Part shown: positions 33,749 to 43,099 of the stretch, piece after piece
Numbering within the stretch: the first letter of the stretch is position 1
How the letters are laid out: each line of letters begins with the position of its first letter
Assembly (NCBI RefSeq): GCF_023101085.1
Contig: NZ_CP064703.1
Coordinates: 434,001-498,000, forward strand
Direction: 5' to 3'
Origin: Bradyrhizobium sp. 170
GTDB lineage: Bacteria > Pseudomonadota > Alphaproteobacteria > Rhizobiales > Xanthobacteraceae
DNA: 64,000 nucleotides
Position numbers and translations under genes: made by a program
The notes under the pieces: generated by a model
The model's input: only the letters and a program-made list of their open reading frames with translations
Told to the model about the DNA's origin: nothing
Database searches by the model: none

Positions 33749-34903
33749 CTAGGCGGCCAAATCGAGAATCTCGCGCACCTGCGCCGGCCCCTCGATCTTG
33801 CGCGGATTGCGCGGCACCCAGGGCGTTGCCATTGCTGCCAGCGCGATACGGTCGAAATGCTCAGGTCCAACGTTGACCTCGCGCAGGCTGCGCGGCATGC
33901 CGAGGTTGCGAATGAAGGCGTCGAGCACGTCGCCGGCGTCCTCGTTCGGGTGCCCCATCGCGGCTGCAACCTGCGCCTGCCGCTCGGCATTCGCTGATTT
34001 GTTCCAGCGCATCACCGACGGCAGCATCACGCAGGAAGTGTAGCCGTGCGGCACGCCGAACTCCGCGCCGAGCACGTAGCCGATGCCGTGGCTGGCGCCC
34101 ATCGGCACGCCGGAAGCCAGCGGCCCGGTCGAAAGCCAGGTCCCGATCTGGCAATCCATCCGGGCGTCGAGGTCTTGCGCATCGGCCTTCACCCGCGGCA
34201 GCGCCTGTGCCAGCATCGACAGCCCCTTCAGCGCCTGGGCGTCGCCGTAAGGATGCGCCTCGCGCGCGCAGATGCCCTCGACGCAATGGTCGACGGCACG
34301 GATGCCGGTCGAGAGCCACAGCCACTCCGGGGTGTGCTGGCTAAGCCAGGGATCGAGAATCGCCGCGCGGGGCATCAGCAGCGGATGGCGCAGCGCTTCC
34401 TTGACCTTGGTGTTCTCGTTGGTAACGCCCGCCGTGGAAGAGAACTCGCCGCCGGCGATCGTGGTCGGCACGCTGATCTGGCGCACCGTCGGCGCGGTGA
34501 GCTGCGGCGAAGCGCCGCGACCAGCCCGGATCCTGTCGATGTCGTCAGGGTTGCGGATATCGTTGGCGAGGCAAAGCTGCACCGCCTTGGCGCCGTCGGT
34601 AATCGAACCGCCGCCGACGGTGACGATGATATCGGCACCGGCGGTGCGGGCCTGTTCGCTGGCGGCAATGACGGCTGCGCGCGGCGTATGCGGCGGCATC
34701 GCATCGAACGTGCCGGCGCAGCGCGGCCCCAGCACGCGGCGAATGTTCTCGATTTCATCGGTTTCGCGGTTGAGCGTGCCGCTGACCATCAGGAAGGCGC
34801 GTGTGGTGCCGAGCCGGTTCAACTGCTCGACGAGCGCCTCCGATGCCGGCCGCCCGAACACGACCTCATCCATCGCGCCGAATACGACACGCCCTTGATG
34901 CAC
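33749..34903 (-). CDS. Maleylacetate reductase-like iron-containing alcohol dehydrogenase
   Basis: A 384-residue protein of the iron-containing dehydrogenase superfamily. The NAD-binding GGGSITDGAKAV lies in the N-half. The metal-binding histidine regions (TGIRAVDHCVEGICAREAHP and GASHGIGYVLGAEFGVPHG) lie in the C-half. The overall pattern resembles maleylacetate reductases, which turn maleylacetate into 3-oxoadipate in chloroaromatic and resorcinol pathways. No ring-cleavage dioxygenase is nearby, so the exact substrate is uncertain. A GTG start at 34903 is chosen because GGGGAGG sits 6 bases upstream; the longer ATG frame to 34981 lacks such a site. Confidence 0.8.
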   Translation of the reverse strand: MHQGRVVFGAMDEVVFGRPASEALVEQLNRLGTTRAFLMVSGTLNRETDEIENIRRVLGPRCAGTFDAMPPHTPRAAVIAASEQARTAGADIIVTVGGGSITDGAKAVQLCLANDIRNPDDIDRIRAGRGASPQLTAPTVRQISVPTTIAGGEFSSTAGVTNENTKVKEALRHPLLMPRAAILDPWLSQHTPEWLWLSTGIRAVDHCVEGICAREAHPYGDAQALKGLSMLAQALPRVKADAQDLDARMDCQIGTWLSTGPLASGVPMGASHGIGYVLGAEFGVPHGYTSCVMLPSVMRWNKSANAERQAQVAAAMGHPNEDAGDVLDAFIRNLGMPRSLREVNVGPEHFDRIALAAMATPWVPRNPRKIEGPAQVREILDLAA

Positions 34904-35009
34904 GGCTGTCCTCCCCGGACATTCATGGCCCTTGTTGCGGGCCTTGGCGGCAAGGTTAGCTGAGGAAATTGGCGACGTCATGCATGAAGATGATGCGGTC
35001 GAACCGTCT

Positions 35010-35091
35010 CGTAGGATGGGTGGAGCGCAGCGATACCCATCGCCATGCGTATCGGTATTGATGGGTATCGCTCCGCTCCACCCATCCTACG
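35010..35091. repeat. Palindromic repeat, family F (CGTAGGATGGGTGGAGCG)
   Basis: CGTAGGATGGGTGGAGCG starts the left arm and its reverse complement, CGCTCCACCCATCCTACG, ends the right arm. Inner arms CGATACCCATC and GATGGGTATCG extend the stem. It lies in the divergent gap between the dehydrogenase and the RND operon. Confidence 0.9.
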
Positions 35092-35121
35092 CGGAGTGTC
35101 CAGTGCGCCGTGCCCTCTCCA

Positions 35122-35200
35122 CGTTATTGCGAGCGAAGCGAAGCAATCCATTCCTTCTTTATGCCGAGGCATGGATTGCTTCGCTTCGCTCGCAATGACG
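35122..35200. repeat. Palindromic repeat, family B
   Basis: Its arms match the elements at 5549-5627 and 22560-22664: TTATTGCGAGCGAAGCGAAG on the left and its near-complete reverse complement ending in GCAATGACG on the right. It lies 30 bases after the family F element, so two different families are adjacent. Confidence 0.9.
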
Positions 35201-35569
35201 GCTGGATGTGACTTCGCCTTCTTGCGGCGTGGATCGCCCGAGGTTTGCATGATCAAAGGGGCCGGACAGACTTTCGGACTGATCTGCTCTGTTGGATTTG
35301 TTCGTCGCACCTTGCCGCCGTCATTCCCGGGGCGCTGCAGGACGCCTTCGCGTCACGTTTTCGTCATCAGCCGGCGATTAGCTGACCGTTCGTCGCGACC
35401 GGTTCCGCTTGCGTCGCAGTGCGGAAAACATGAGGTCCGCGGGAGCGGAGCGTTGGCTCTGCGGATGCATAACGATTGTGCTTGATCCCGTCGGGATCTT
35501 GACGAGACTGGGAACCGATCACATCTGTGGCCTCCGCCAAAGTTCCACGGCGGCTTTCATCTATCAGGG
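35201..35569. other. Gene-free stretch upstream of the RND operon
   Basis: About 370 bases with no convincing coding frame. Small frames on both strands have the composition of non-coding sequence. The region presumably holds the RND operon promoter. No TetR- or MarR-type regulator gene and no clear operator palindrome were recognised. Confidence 0.4.
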
Positions 35570-35596
35570 ATGTCGAGAGCGCAGGGGAGATGGGGT

Positions 35597-36805
35597 TTGA
35601 CTGCAATTGAGCAACTGAAACGGTCGGCTTTGCCGACGGGGGCCGATGTTCGCGCACCTCGTGGCCTGCCATGGTTGGCCTCGCTGCTCGCGCTGGCGCT
35701 GTCGGCTTGCGGCGACAAGCCGCCGCAACAGCCGGCCGCGGCGGCGCCGCCCGTTACGGTCGCGCAGCCGGTGAAGCGGACCGTTACCGACTGGGACGAG
35801 TTCACCGGACGTTTCGAGGCGGTCCAGGAAGTCCAGGTTCGCGCCCGCGTCGGCGGTTTCGTATCCAGTGTCGAATTCCGCGATGGCTCCATCGTGCGCA
35901 CGGGCGATCTGCTTTACGTGATTGACGCCCGTCCGTTCGAGGCGGTCGCCGAACAGGCCGACGGCCAGTTGTCCGATGCGCGGGCGAAAGCAGAACTCGC
36001 CAGGCGCGAACTCGACCGCGCCCTGACCCTGAACCAGACCCAGGCGGTGTCCGATTCCATCGTCGACCAGCGCCGCCAGACCTTGCAGGCGGCGCGCGCC
36101 GCGGAAATGCAGGCTGAAGGCGCGCTCAAGGCCGCCAAGCTCAATATCGAGTTCACCCATGTGATGGCGCCGATCACCGGCCGCGTCAGCCGCCATCTGG
36201 TCACGCCCGGCAATCTCGTGCAGGGCAGCGAGGGCGGCGCGACGCTGCTCACCTCGATCGTCTCGCTCGATCCGATCTTCATCTATTTCGACGTCGACGA
36301 GGCGACCTACCAGCGGAACAGCCGGCTCTGGTTCGAAGGCAAGCGGCCGAGTTCGCGCGACACGCCGAACCCGGTCGAGGTGACGCTGACCGGTGAAACC
36401 AAGCCCTCGCATGACGGCAAGATGGATTTCCTCGACAACCGCCTGGACGTCTCGACCGGGACGCTGCGCAGCCGTGCGGTGATCCCGAACAAGGATCTCT
36501 CGATCCTGCCCGGCCAGTTCGGCCGCGTCCGCATCATCGGCAGTGCGCCCTATGAGGCCCTGCTGCTGCCGGACACGGCTGTCGCGACCGACCAGTCGCG
36601 GAAGATCGTTTTCGTCGTCAAGGACGACAATACGGTCGAGGCAAAGCCGGTGACGCTTGGGCCGCTCGATGAAGGCCTGCGCGTGATCCGTGAGGGCCTG
36701 AAGCCGGAAGACCGCGTCATTATCGACGGTCTGCAACGGGCACGGGTGGGGGCAAAGGTCACCCCGCGGCCCGGCGACATCAAGCCGGCCGGTGCCAAGA
36801 CATGA
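35597..36805 (+). CDS. RND efflux periplasmic adaptor (membrane fusion protein)
   Basis: A 402-residue AcrA/MexA-type adaptor. An N-terminal lipoprotein signal ends with the lipobox LALSAC, so the protein is anchored by lipid on the inner membrane. The lipoyl/hairpin region includes RARVGGFVSSVEFRDGSIV and a long alpha-helical hairpin (about 95-160). Beta-barrel and membrane-proximal domains follow. A TTG start at 35597 with AGGGGAG upstream is preferred; an in-frame ATG at 35570 is the alternative. It overlaps the transporter gene by four bases. It links the inner-membrane pump to an outer-membrane channel not encoded here. Confidence 0.88.
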   Translation: MTAIEQLKRSALPTGADVRAPRGLPWLASLLALALSACGDKPPQQPAAAAPPVTVAQPVKRTVTDWDEFTGRFEAVQEVQVRARVGGFVSSVEFRDGSIVRTGDLLYVIDARPFEAVAEQADGQLSDARAKAELARRELDRALTLNQTQAVSDSIVDQRRQTLQAARAAEMQAEGALKAAKLNIEFTHVMAPITGRVSRHLVTPGNLVQGSEGGATLLTSIVSLDPIFIYFDVDEATYQRNSRLWFEGKRPSSRDTPNPVEVTLTGETKPSHDGKMDFLDNRLDVSTGTLRSRAVIPNKDLSILPGQFGRVRIIGSAPYEALLLPDTAVATDQSRKIVFVVKDDNTVEAKPVTLGPLDEGLRVIREGLKPEDRVIIDGLQRARVGAKVTPRPGDIKPAGAKT

Positions 36806-39800
36806 ATCTCGGTCGGCTCTCCATCAACCAGCCCATTTTGGCGATGGTGCTGTCGATCGTGCTGCTGATTGTCGGCGCGATCGCCTATACGACGCTGCCG
36901 GTTTCGGAATATCCGCAAGTGGTGCCGCCGACGGTGACGATCACCACGCAATATCCCGGCGCCTCCGCGCAAACCGTCTCCGATACGGTCGCCGCTCCGA
37001 TCGAGCAGGAGATCAACGGCGTCGAGGACATGCTGTATCTCTACAGCCAGGCCACCTCGAACGGACAGTTGACGATCACGGTCACGTTCAAGCTCGGCAC
37101 TGATTTGGACAAGGCGCAGGTGCTGGTGCAGAACCGCGTCGCGATCGCGCAGCCGCGGCTGCCCGAAGAGGTGCAGCGCAACGGCGTCGTCACCCGCAAG
37201 AACAGCCCCGACATCCTGATGGTCGTGTTCATGCTGTCGCCGGACGACACGTTCGACCAGCTCTATATCTCGAACTATGCGCTATTGCAGGTCCGTGACC
37301 AGTTGCTCCGGCTCGACGGCGTCGGCGACATCCAGATTTTCGGCGCGCGCGACTATTCGATGCGGCTGTGGCTCGATCCGGACAAGATCGCCACGCTGGG
37401 CCTGACCGCCGGCGAGGTGGTGGCGGCGATCCGCTCGCAAAACGTGCAGATCGCGGGCGGGCAGATCGCGGAACCTCCGATTGCCGACCGCGCCTTCTCG
37501 CCGAATCTCACGTTTACCGGCCGCCTGAAGGACCCGAAGCAGTTCGAGGAGATTGTGGTCAAGGCCGGCGCCGACGGGCGCACGGTCAAGCTGCGCGACG
37601 TCGCGCGGATCGAACTCGGGGCGCTCGCCTATTCGACCAACAGCTTCCTGCTGCGGAAATCCGCCGTCGCCATGCTGGTGACCCAGCGGCCCGGCTCCAA
37701 TGCGCTCGCGACCGCCAAGGGCATTTCGAACACCATGGAGCGGCTGAAGGCGAGCTTCCCGAAAGGGCTCGACTACAATATCGGCTACAATCCGACCGAA
37801 TTCATCGCACAGTCCGTCAGCGAGCTGATCAAGACGATCTACGAGGCGATGGCGCTGGTCGTGATCGTGGTGCTGGTGTTCTTGCAGGGCTGGCGGCCAG
37901 CCATCATTCCGATCATCGCGATCCCGGTGTCGCTGGTCGGCACCTTTGCCGTGATGGCAGCATTGGGATTCTCGATCAACAATCTCACGCTGTTCGGCCT
38001 CGTGCTCGCGGTCGGCATCGTGGTCGACGATGCGATCGTGGTGGTCGAAAACGTCGAACGCCATCTCGAGCACGGCATGAACCGGCGTGACGCCGCGCTT
38101 CGCACCATGCAGGAGGTCGGCAGCGCGCTGGTTTCGATTGCGCTGGTGTTGTGCGCGGTGTTCGTCCCGACGGCGTTCCTCGGCGGTATCTCCGGGCAGT
38201 TCTTCCAGCAGTTTGCCGTCACTATTGCGGTCGCGACCGCAATTTCCTGCTTCTGCTCGCTGACGCTGTCACCGGCGCTGGCCTCGCTGATCCTGCAGCC
38301 GCACGAAGACAAGCGGCCGCCGGCACGCTGGAATTTCATCGCCCGCGGCTGGGGTGCTTTTACCGGCGTCTTCAATCGCGGCTTCGACCGGCTGGCGCAT
38401 GGCTATGCCAGCGCGGCCGATTTCGTGATCCGGCATTCGGTGGTGATGTTGCTGGTGTACGTGGCGCTGATCGGCGGCGCCGGATGGCTGTTGATGACAA
38501 CGCCGCAAGGTTTCATCCCGGCGCAGGATCGCGGTTATGTCATTGTCTCCGTGCAATTGCCGGGCGCGGCGTCGCTGGCGCGCACCACCGAAGTGGTCCG
38601 CGAGATCGAGCGCATTGCGCTGGATACGCCCGGTATCGTTCGTGTAGCTGCCTTCGCCGGCTTCTCGGGTGCAACCCGAACGCAGGCAAGCAATGCCGCC
38701 GCGCTATTTCCCGTATTCGAAGATCCGGAAGAGCGCCACAAGAAGGGACTTTCCGCAGGCGCGATCGCCAACAATCTGCGCAACCGGCTGGCGAGCATCC
38801 AAGGTGCCTTCATCATCGTCATCCCGCCGCCTGCGGTACCCGGCATCGGCACCGGCGGCGGCTTCACCATGCGGATTCAGGACCGCCAGGGCCGCGGCTC
38901 CGAGATGCTTGCCGCGGCGACGGGTGAACTGGTCGGTGCGGCGAGCAAGGCGCCGGGCCTGACACAGGTGTTCTCCACTTTTGCGGCCAACACGCCGCAA
39001 CTGTTCGTCGACATCGACCGCGTCAAGGCTCAGAAGCTCGGCGTGCCGATTGCGAACATCAACGATACGATCCAGACCTATTTCGGCTCGTCCTATGTCA
39101 ACGACTTCAATCTGTTCGGCCGCACCTACCGCGTCACGGCGCAGGCCGATCTGCCGTTCCGGAAGGAGACATCCGATCTCGCACGCCTGCGCACCCGCAA
39201 CGCCGCCGGCGACATGGTGATGCTCGGCAGCGTCGTGAGTTTCAGCGACATCTCCGGCCCCGACCGCGTCGCGCGCTACAATCTCTACCCCGCGTCCGAG
39301 CTGCAGGGCGAGACGCTGCCAGGCACGAGTTCGGCGACCGCGATCGACATCATGAAGAAGTTGACCGAGGAGACGCTGCCGAGCGGCTTCTCGTTCGAAT
39401 GGACCGACCTGTCCTATCAGCAGGTCACCGGCGGCAACACCGGTCTTTACGTGTTTCCGATCTGCGTGCTGTTCGTGTATCTCGTGCTGGCAGCACAATA
39501 CGGCTCATGGAGCCTGCCAATCGCGGTCATCCTGATCGTGCCGATGTGTCTGCTCGCCGCCACCATCGGCGTGCGGATCATGGGGCAGGATGTCAACATC
39601 CTGACCCAGATCGGTTTCGTGGTGCTGGTGGGGCTGGCGGCCAAGAACGCCATTCTCATCGTCGAGTTCGCGCGCGATATCGAACTCGAAGGAAAGGCGC
39701 GGCTGGAGGCCGTGATCGAAGCCTGCCGGCTGCGCTTGCGGCCGATCCTGATGACGTCGTTCGCCTTCATCCTCGGCGTGCTGCCGCTGGTGATCTCATC

Positions 39801-39954
39801 GGGCTCGGGCTCGGAGATGCGTCAGGCGGTGGGGGTCGCCGTGTTCTTCGGCATGCTCGGCGTCACGCTGTTCGGCCTGATCTTCACGCCGATCTTCTAT
39901 GTCATCGTGCGGAATCTCGCGGACGGGAAGGGCAAGAAGCCGGCCGTGGTGTGA
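36802..39954 (+). CDS. RND multidrug efflux transporter (HAE1/AcrB family)
   Basis: A 1050-residue proton-driven inner-membrane pump of full family length with 12 membrane helices and two large periplasmic loops. The N-terminal ...RLSINQPILAMVLSIVLL and the TM4 proton-relay pair Asp409-Asp410 in GIVVDDAIVVVENV are intact. The later motif GLAAKNAILIVEFARD in TM10-11 is also canonical. It is translationally coupled to the adaptor through an ATGA overlap. Substrates are probably hydrophobic or amphiphilic compounds. No TolC-like gene or dedicated repressor lies in the window. Confidence 0.93.
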   Translation: MNLGRLSINQPILAMVLSIVLLIVGAIAYTTLPVSEYPQVVPPTVTITTQYPGASAQTVSDTVAAPIEQEINGVEDMLYLYSQATSNGQLTITVTFKLGTDLDKAQVLVQNRVAIAQPRLPEEVQRNGVVTRKNSPDILMVVFMLSPDDTFDQLYISNYALLQVRDQLLRLDGVGDIQIFGARDYSMRLWLDPDKIATLGLTAGEVVAAIRSQNVQIAGGQIAEPPIADRAFSPNLTFTGRLKDPKQFEEIVVKAGADGRTVKLRDVARIELGALAYSTNSFLLRKSAVAMLVTQRPGSNALATAKGISNTMERLKASFPKGLDYNIGYNPTEFIAQSVSELIKTIYEAMALVVIVVLVFLQGWRPAIIPIIAIPVSLVGTFAVMAALGFSINNLTLFGLVLAVGIVVDDAIVVVENVERHLEHGMNRRDAALRTMQEVGSALVSIALVLCAVFVPTAFLGGISGQFFQQFAVTIAVATAISCFCSLTLSPALASLILQPHEDKRPPARWNFIARGWGAFTGVFNRGFDRLAHGYASAADFVIRHSVVMLLVYVALIGGAGWLLMTTPQGFIPAQDRGYVIVSVQLPGAASLARTTEVVREIERIALDTPGIVRVAAFAGFSGATRTQASNAAALFPVFEDPEERHKKGLSAGAIANNLRNRLASIQGAFIIVIPPPAVPGIGTGGGFTMRIQDRQGRGSEMLAAATGELVGAASKAPGLTQVFSTFAANTPQLFVDIDRVKAQKLGVPIANINDTIQTYFGSSYVNDFNLFGRTYRVTAQADLPFRKETSDLARLRTRNAAGDMVMLGSVVSFSDISGPDRVARYNLYPASELQGETLPGTSSATAIDIMKKLTEETLPSGFSFEWTDLSYQQVTGGNTGLYVFPICVLFVYLVLAAQYGSWSLPIAVILIVPMCLLAATIGVRIMGQDVNILTQIGFVVLVGLAAKNAILIVEFARDIELEGKARLEAVIEACRLRLRPILMTSFAFILGVLPLVISSGSGSEMRQAVGVAVFFGMLGVTLFGLIFTPIFYVIVRNLADGKGKKPAVV

Positions 39955-39963
39955 GTGCTGCTT

Positions 39964-40069
39964 CGTCATTCCGGGATGCGCCGCTAGGCGCAGGCCCGGA
40001 ATCCATTTTACTACACGTGATGCGGCCCAATGGATTCCGGGTTCGCGCTGCGCGCGCCCCGGAATGACG
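39964..40069. repeat. Palindromic repeat, family E
   Basis: The arms CGTCATTCCGG and CCGGAATGACG, with inner GGCCCGGAATCCATT and AATGGATTCCGGGTT, match the copy at 16864-16967. It lies ten bases after the RND pump stop codon, in a same-strand gap, and probably forms the 3' end hairpin of that mRNA. Confidence 0.9.
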
Positions 40070-40201
40070 GATGAGGCGTTGGCGCGCGCCTCGTCTTCAG
40101 AAGTTCCCCATACTTTTGGCTGATCCGAAATGGATGGGCAGTCGCGGGGTTATTGAATAGTGTTGCCAGGTTCCTCTGACGAAAAATTCCGGGAGAAAAA
40201 A

Positions 40202-41395
40202 ATGAAGTCGGGATTGTTGGCCGCCGTTGCGGTGGGTGGTGTTTTGCTCGCCGCGCCGGCATCGGCGCAGGGCGTCAAGATCGGTATTCTGAACGATCAA
40301 TCCGGCGTCTACGCCGATTACGGCGGCAAATGGTCGTTCGAGGCGGCCAAGATGGCGATCGAGGATTTTGGCGGCGAAGTCCTGGGCCACAAGATCGAAA
40401 TCGTCTCCGCCGATCACCAGAACAAGCCGGATCTCGCCACCGCCATCGCGCGGCGCTGGTATGAGGTCGAAGGCGTCGACATGATCACGGAGCTGACGAC
40501 CTCCTCGGTTGCGCTCGCGATCCACGATCTCTCCAAGCAGATGAAGAAGATCGACATCGTCGTGGGCGCGGCGACATCGCGCCTGACCGGCGATGCCTGC
40601 CAGCCTTACGGATTTCACTGGGCCTACGATACCCACGCGCTGGCCTACGGCACCGGCGGCGCGCTGGTGGAATCCGGCGGCGATAGCTGGTTCTTCATGA
40701 CGGCGGACTATGCGTTCGGCCATGCGCTGGAAAAGGACACCGGCGACTACGTCAAGGCGAAGGGCGGCAAGGTGCTGGGCGCGGTCCGGATTCCCCTGAA
40801 CTCGTCGGACTTTTCGTCATTCCTGCTGCAGGCGCAGAGCTCGAAAGCCAAGATCATCGGCCTCGCCAATGCCGGCCTCGACACCACCAACTCGATCAAG
40901 CAGGCGGCGGAATTCGGCATCGTCAAGCGCGGCCAGAAGCTTGCCGGCCTGCTGCTGACGCTCGCCGAAGTCCACGGCCTCGGGCTCGAGGCCGCGCAAG
41001 GCCTGGTGCTGACGGAAGGCTACTACTGGGACCGCGACGCCAAGAGCCGCAACCTCTCCGAACGCTTCTTCAAGCGTACCGGCCGCATGCCGAACATGAT
41101 CCAGGCCGGCACCTATTCGGCGACGCTGCAATATCTGAAGGCGGTCAAGGCGGCAGGCACCAAGGACACCGAGGCGGTTACCAGGAAGCTGAAAGAGCTT
41201 CCGGTGGACGACGACTTCGCGCAGGGCGGCAAGGTGCTGGAAAACGGCCGCATGGTGCACGACCTCTATCTGTTCGAGGTCAAGAAGCCGTCTGAATCGA
41301 AGAAGCCGTGGGATTACTACAAACAGCTCGCCGTGGTCCCCGGCGACAAGGCGTTCCCGGCAGCGAAGGATTCCGGCTGCCCGCTGGTAAAGTAG
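40202..41395 (+). CDS. ABC transporter substrate-binding protein (HAAT/LivK type)
   Basis: A 397-residue periplasmic binding protein. Residues 1-22 form the signal peptide (MKSGLLAAVAVGGVLLAAPA), then GVKIGILNDQSGVYADYGGK opens the type I binding fold. Segments such as DMITELTTSSVALAIHDLSK and EGYYWDRDAKSRNLSERFFK are typical of the aromatic- or organic-acid-type members of this family. GGGAG precedes the ATG at 40202. As with the gene at 14291-15502, no permease or ATPase genes are adjacent. The ligand is unknown. Confidence 0.87.
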   Translation: MKSGLLAAVAVGGVLLAAPASAQGVKIGILNDQSGVYADYGGKWSFEAAKMAIEDFGGEVLGHKIEIVSADHQNKPDLATAIARRWYEVEGVDMITELTTSSVALAIHDLSKQMKKIDIVVGAATSRLTGDACQPYGFHWAYDTHALAYGTGGALVESGGDSWFFMTADYAFGHALEKDTGDYVKAKGGKVLGAVRIPLNSSDFSSFLLQAQSSKAKIIGLANAGLDTTNSIKQAAEFGIVKRGQKLAGLLLTLAEVHGLGLEAAQGLVLTEGYYWDRDAKSRNLSERFFKRTGRMPNMIQAGTYSATLQYLKAVKAAGTKDTEAVTRKLKELPVDDDFAQGGKVLENGRMVHDLYLFEVKKPSESKKPWDYYKQLAVVPGDKAFPAAKDSGCPLVK

Positions 41396-41402
41396 GTCTC
41401 TC

Positions 41403-41573
41403 CGTCGTCCCTGCGTTCGCAGGGACCCATACCGCGTGATCTATCGATGACGCGCGGTAGCCGACGCTTTGCGTTGGCGAATTGCCGCAGCGAGTTGCTG
41501 AAGCGAAGCCGTCTTCCAATGTGCCCATTACGCCGGCCGCGGCGTATGGGTCCCTGCGTTCGCAGGGACGACG
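41403..41573. repeat. Long-spacer palindromic repeat, family G (CGTCGTCCCTGCG)
   Basis: The arms CGTCGTCCCTGCGTTCGCAG (from 41403) and CGCAGGGACGACG (to 41573) are reverse complements, with the flanking ACCCATA/TATGGGT also paired. The spacer is about 110 bases. Each arm also folds alone (CCCTGCGTTCGCAGGG). It lies between the convergent binding-protein and MAPEG genes. A second copy is at 47780-47900. Confidence 0.85.
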
Positions 41574-41590
41574 AGAGGCTTGCGTTCTTC

Positions 41591-41983
41591 TCACGCCTGC
41601 ACCAGCCGCCACACGATCGCGCCGAACGCGCCGACCCACAGCGCGATCGTCGCCAGCGCCTGGATCGCGAAGCCCGGACCGCGGTCCTTGACCGCCCTGG
41701 CATAGCCTAACACGTAGAGAATGCGGCCGATCACCCAGACCAGACCGATCCCGGCCGCGATGCCATCGCCGATATAGATTGCGAACAGCCACAGCGCCGG
41801 CAGGAAGATCGGCAGCCATTCCAGCGTGTTCATCTGCGCGCGAAACACGCGCTCGAAATCCGGATTGCCCGAAATGGCCGGCAGCTTGACGCCGAACTTG
41901 CCGCGCGCCCGCGACACCAGAATGGACGAGTAGAAGTAGACCAGGACCGCCAGCAAGGTGACGAGCGCGGTGAAGTGATACAT
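41591..41983 (-). CDS. MAPEG family membrane protein
   Basis: A 130-residue protein with four hydrophobic helices (about 2-22, 58-75, 80-97 and 108-127). The MAPEG signature region SGNPDFERVFRAQMNTLEWL with the conserved RxxxNxxE pattern is clear. Members are small glutathione-dependent membrane enzymes or eicosanoid-like transferases; bacterial roles are poorly known. AGGGGA precedes the ATG. It is 30 bases from the AttH-like gene and may be the last gene of that operon. Confidence 0.87.
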   Translation of the reverse strand: MYHFTALVTLLAVLVYFYSSILVSRARGKFGVKLPAISGNPDFERVFRAQMNTLEWLPIFLPALWLFAIYIGDGIAAGIGLVWVIGRILYVLGYARAVKDRGPGFAIQALATIALWVGAFGAIVWRLVQA

Positions 41984-42013
41984 CGCTGAAATTCCCCTGT
42001 TTCGTGCGAGCGC

Positions 42014-43099
42014 TTAATAGCCCGTCATTTCCAGATAGCCCACCCCCGTATGGCTGCCTGCAAACCGGATCGGGCCTTCCCAATAGGGAAAGCTGGTCCC
42101 CATCCAGCTTCTCGGATTGAGCGGCCTGCATTCGATAGCGAGCGCCATTTTCGCAATCGCGATGCGCCATGCCGTCGGTATCTTTCGTCCCTCGATCTCC
42201 GTGACAGTCAGTGGCGTCATGGCGATGTCTTCGGAGCCGAGCGCCTCGGCCGTGCCGTCGGGCGCGATCCATTTGCCGGAGCCGTAATGCTGGCCGTCGG
42301 TCTGGCGCATCCGGTACAGCATCAATTTGTCGCCGGCGTTGAAATGCAGCGAGAGCCAGTCCCATCCGCTTTGATCGGAGGCCAGCGGCTGGCTGCTCCA
42401 CTCGCGATCGAGCCAGGCCATCCCGGTGACGTCGACTGGCGCGTCGTCGATGGTGAGGATGCCCGTCGCCGCATAATGCGGCTGGCTGTAATAGTAGGAG
42501 GCCTGTTCGCGCAGCGATTTGCGGCTGTAGCCACCGTCGCCCTGCAGCACCAGCGGGCGCTCCGCGTCGAGGCGCAGCGCGTAGCTGAAATCGGCGCCCG
42601 ATGCTTTCAGTACAAGTGGTGCGATATTGTCGTCGTTGACAGGATCGAGCCCGCGCATCTCCCAGGCATCGATCCAGGCGTGAAACGGCTTTGCGTCGAC
42701 GCCGGCCTGGCCGACACCGCCGCGCGCGAACGCCTGGCTGAAGCGATGGGTATCGGCACGGGTGACGGCGGCATGGCCCATCCAGATTTGCTGGTTGGCC
42801 CAGCCTTCCTGCGGGCCGCCGGCAGCGATTGCCTGGCGAAACAACGTCCATTGCGCGCCATAGGCCGTGCCATTCGCGTCGGCGAGATTGGCCGTCACAT
42901 ACCACCACTCGATGCGAAATTCCGGATGTGGCCCGTGGTCGGCGGGAAATGCGAATGCACGGCCAGGCGTGACCGCTGCAAATCCATCCGCGCTTTCGCC
43001 AAGCCCGGCATAGCCTTGCGCGAAGGCCTTGGCCCCGAATCCTGCGAGAAGCGCGCCGCCGATCAAGCCGCGGCGGGTGATCGGGCCGCTACCTTTCAT
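42014..43099 (-). CDS. AttH/CrtC-like lipocalin-fold secreted protein
   Basis: A 361-residue exported protein. The N-terminus GPITRRGLIGGALLAGFGAK is a twin-arginine-type signal. The mature region has the carotenoid 1,2-hydratase/AttH features EFRIEWWYVTANLADANG, GMAWLDREWSSQ and GWDWLSLHFNAGDKLMLYRM. The family includes lipid or isoprenoid hydratases and proteins tied to ABC exporters. The ATG at 43099 overlaps the permease gene by 11 bases, so the three genes form an operon (ATPase-permease-AttH). A role in handling an exported lipophilic molecule is inference. Confidence 0.83.
   Translation of the reverse strand: MKGSGPITRRGLIGGALLAGFGAKAFAQGYAGLGESADGFAAVTPGRAFAFPADHGPHPEFRIEWWYVTANLADANGTAYGAQWTLFRQAIAAGGPQEGWANQQIWMGHAAVTRADTHRFSQAFARGGVGQAGVDAKPFHAWIDAWEMRGLDPVNDDNIAPLVLKASGADFSYALRLDAERPLVLQGDGGYSRKSLREQASYYYSQPHYAATGILTIDDAPVDVTGMAWLDREWSSQPLASDQSGWDWLSLHFNAGDKLMLYRMRQTDGQHYGSGKWIAPDGTAEALGSEDIAMTPLTVTEIEGRKIPTAWRIAIAKMALAIECRPLNPRSWMGTSFPYWEGPIRFAGSHTGVGYLEMTGY

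Noticed and set aside
41403..41573. Possible attachment site or IS end from the family G inverted arms
   Set aside because: The arms flank only about 110 bases with no gene, and a second copy occurs at another convergent junction, so an intergenic palindrome is the simpler reading.
41280..42908. 542-codon minus-strand frame across three genes
   Set aside because: It crosses the ends of the binding-protein, MAPEG and AttH-like genes and a repeat. Its translation is low-complexity and domain-free.
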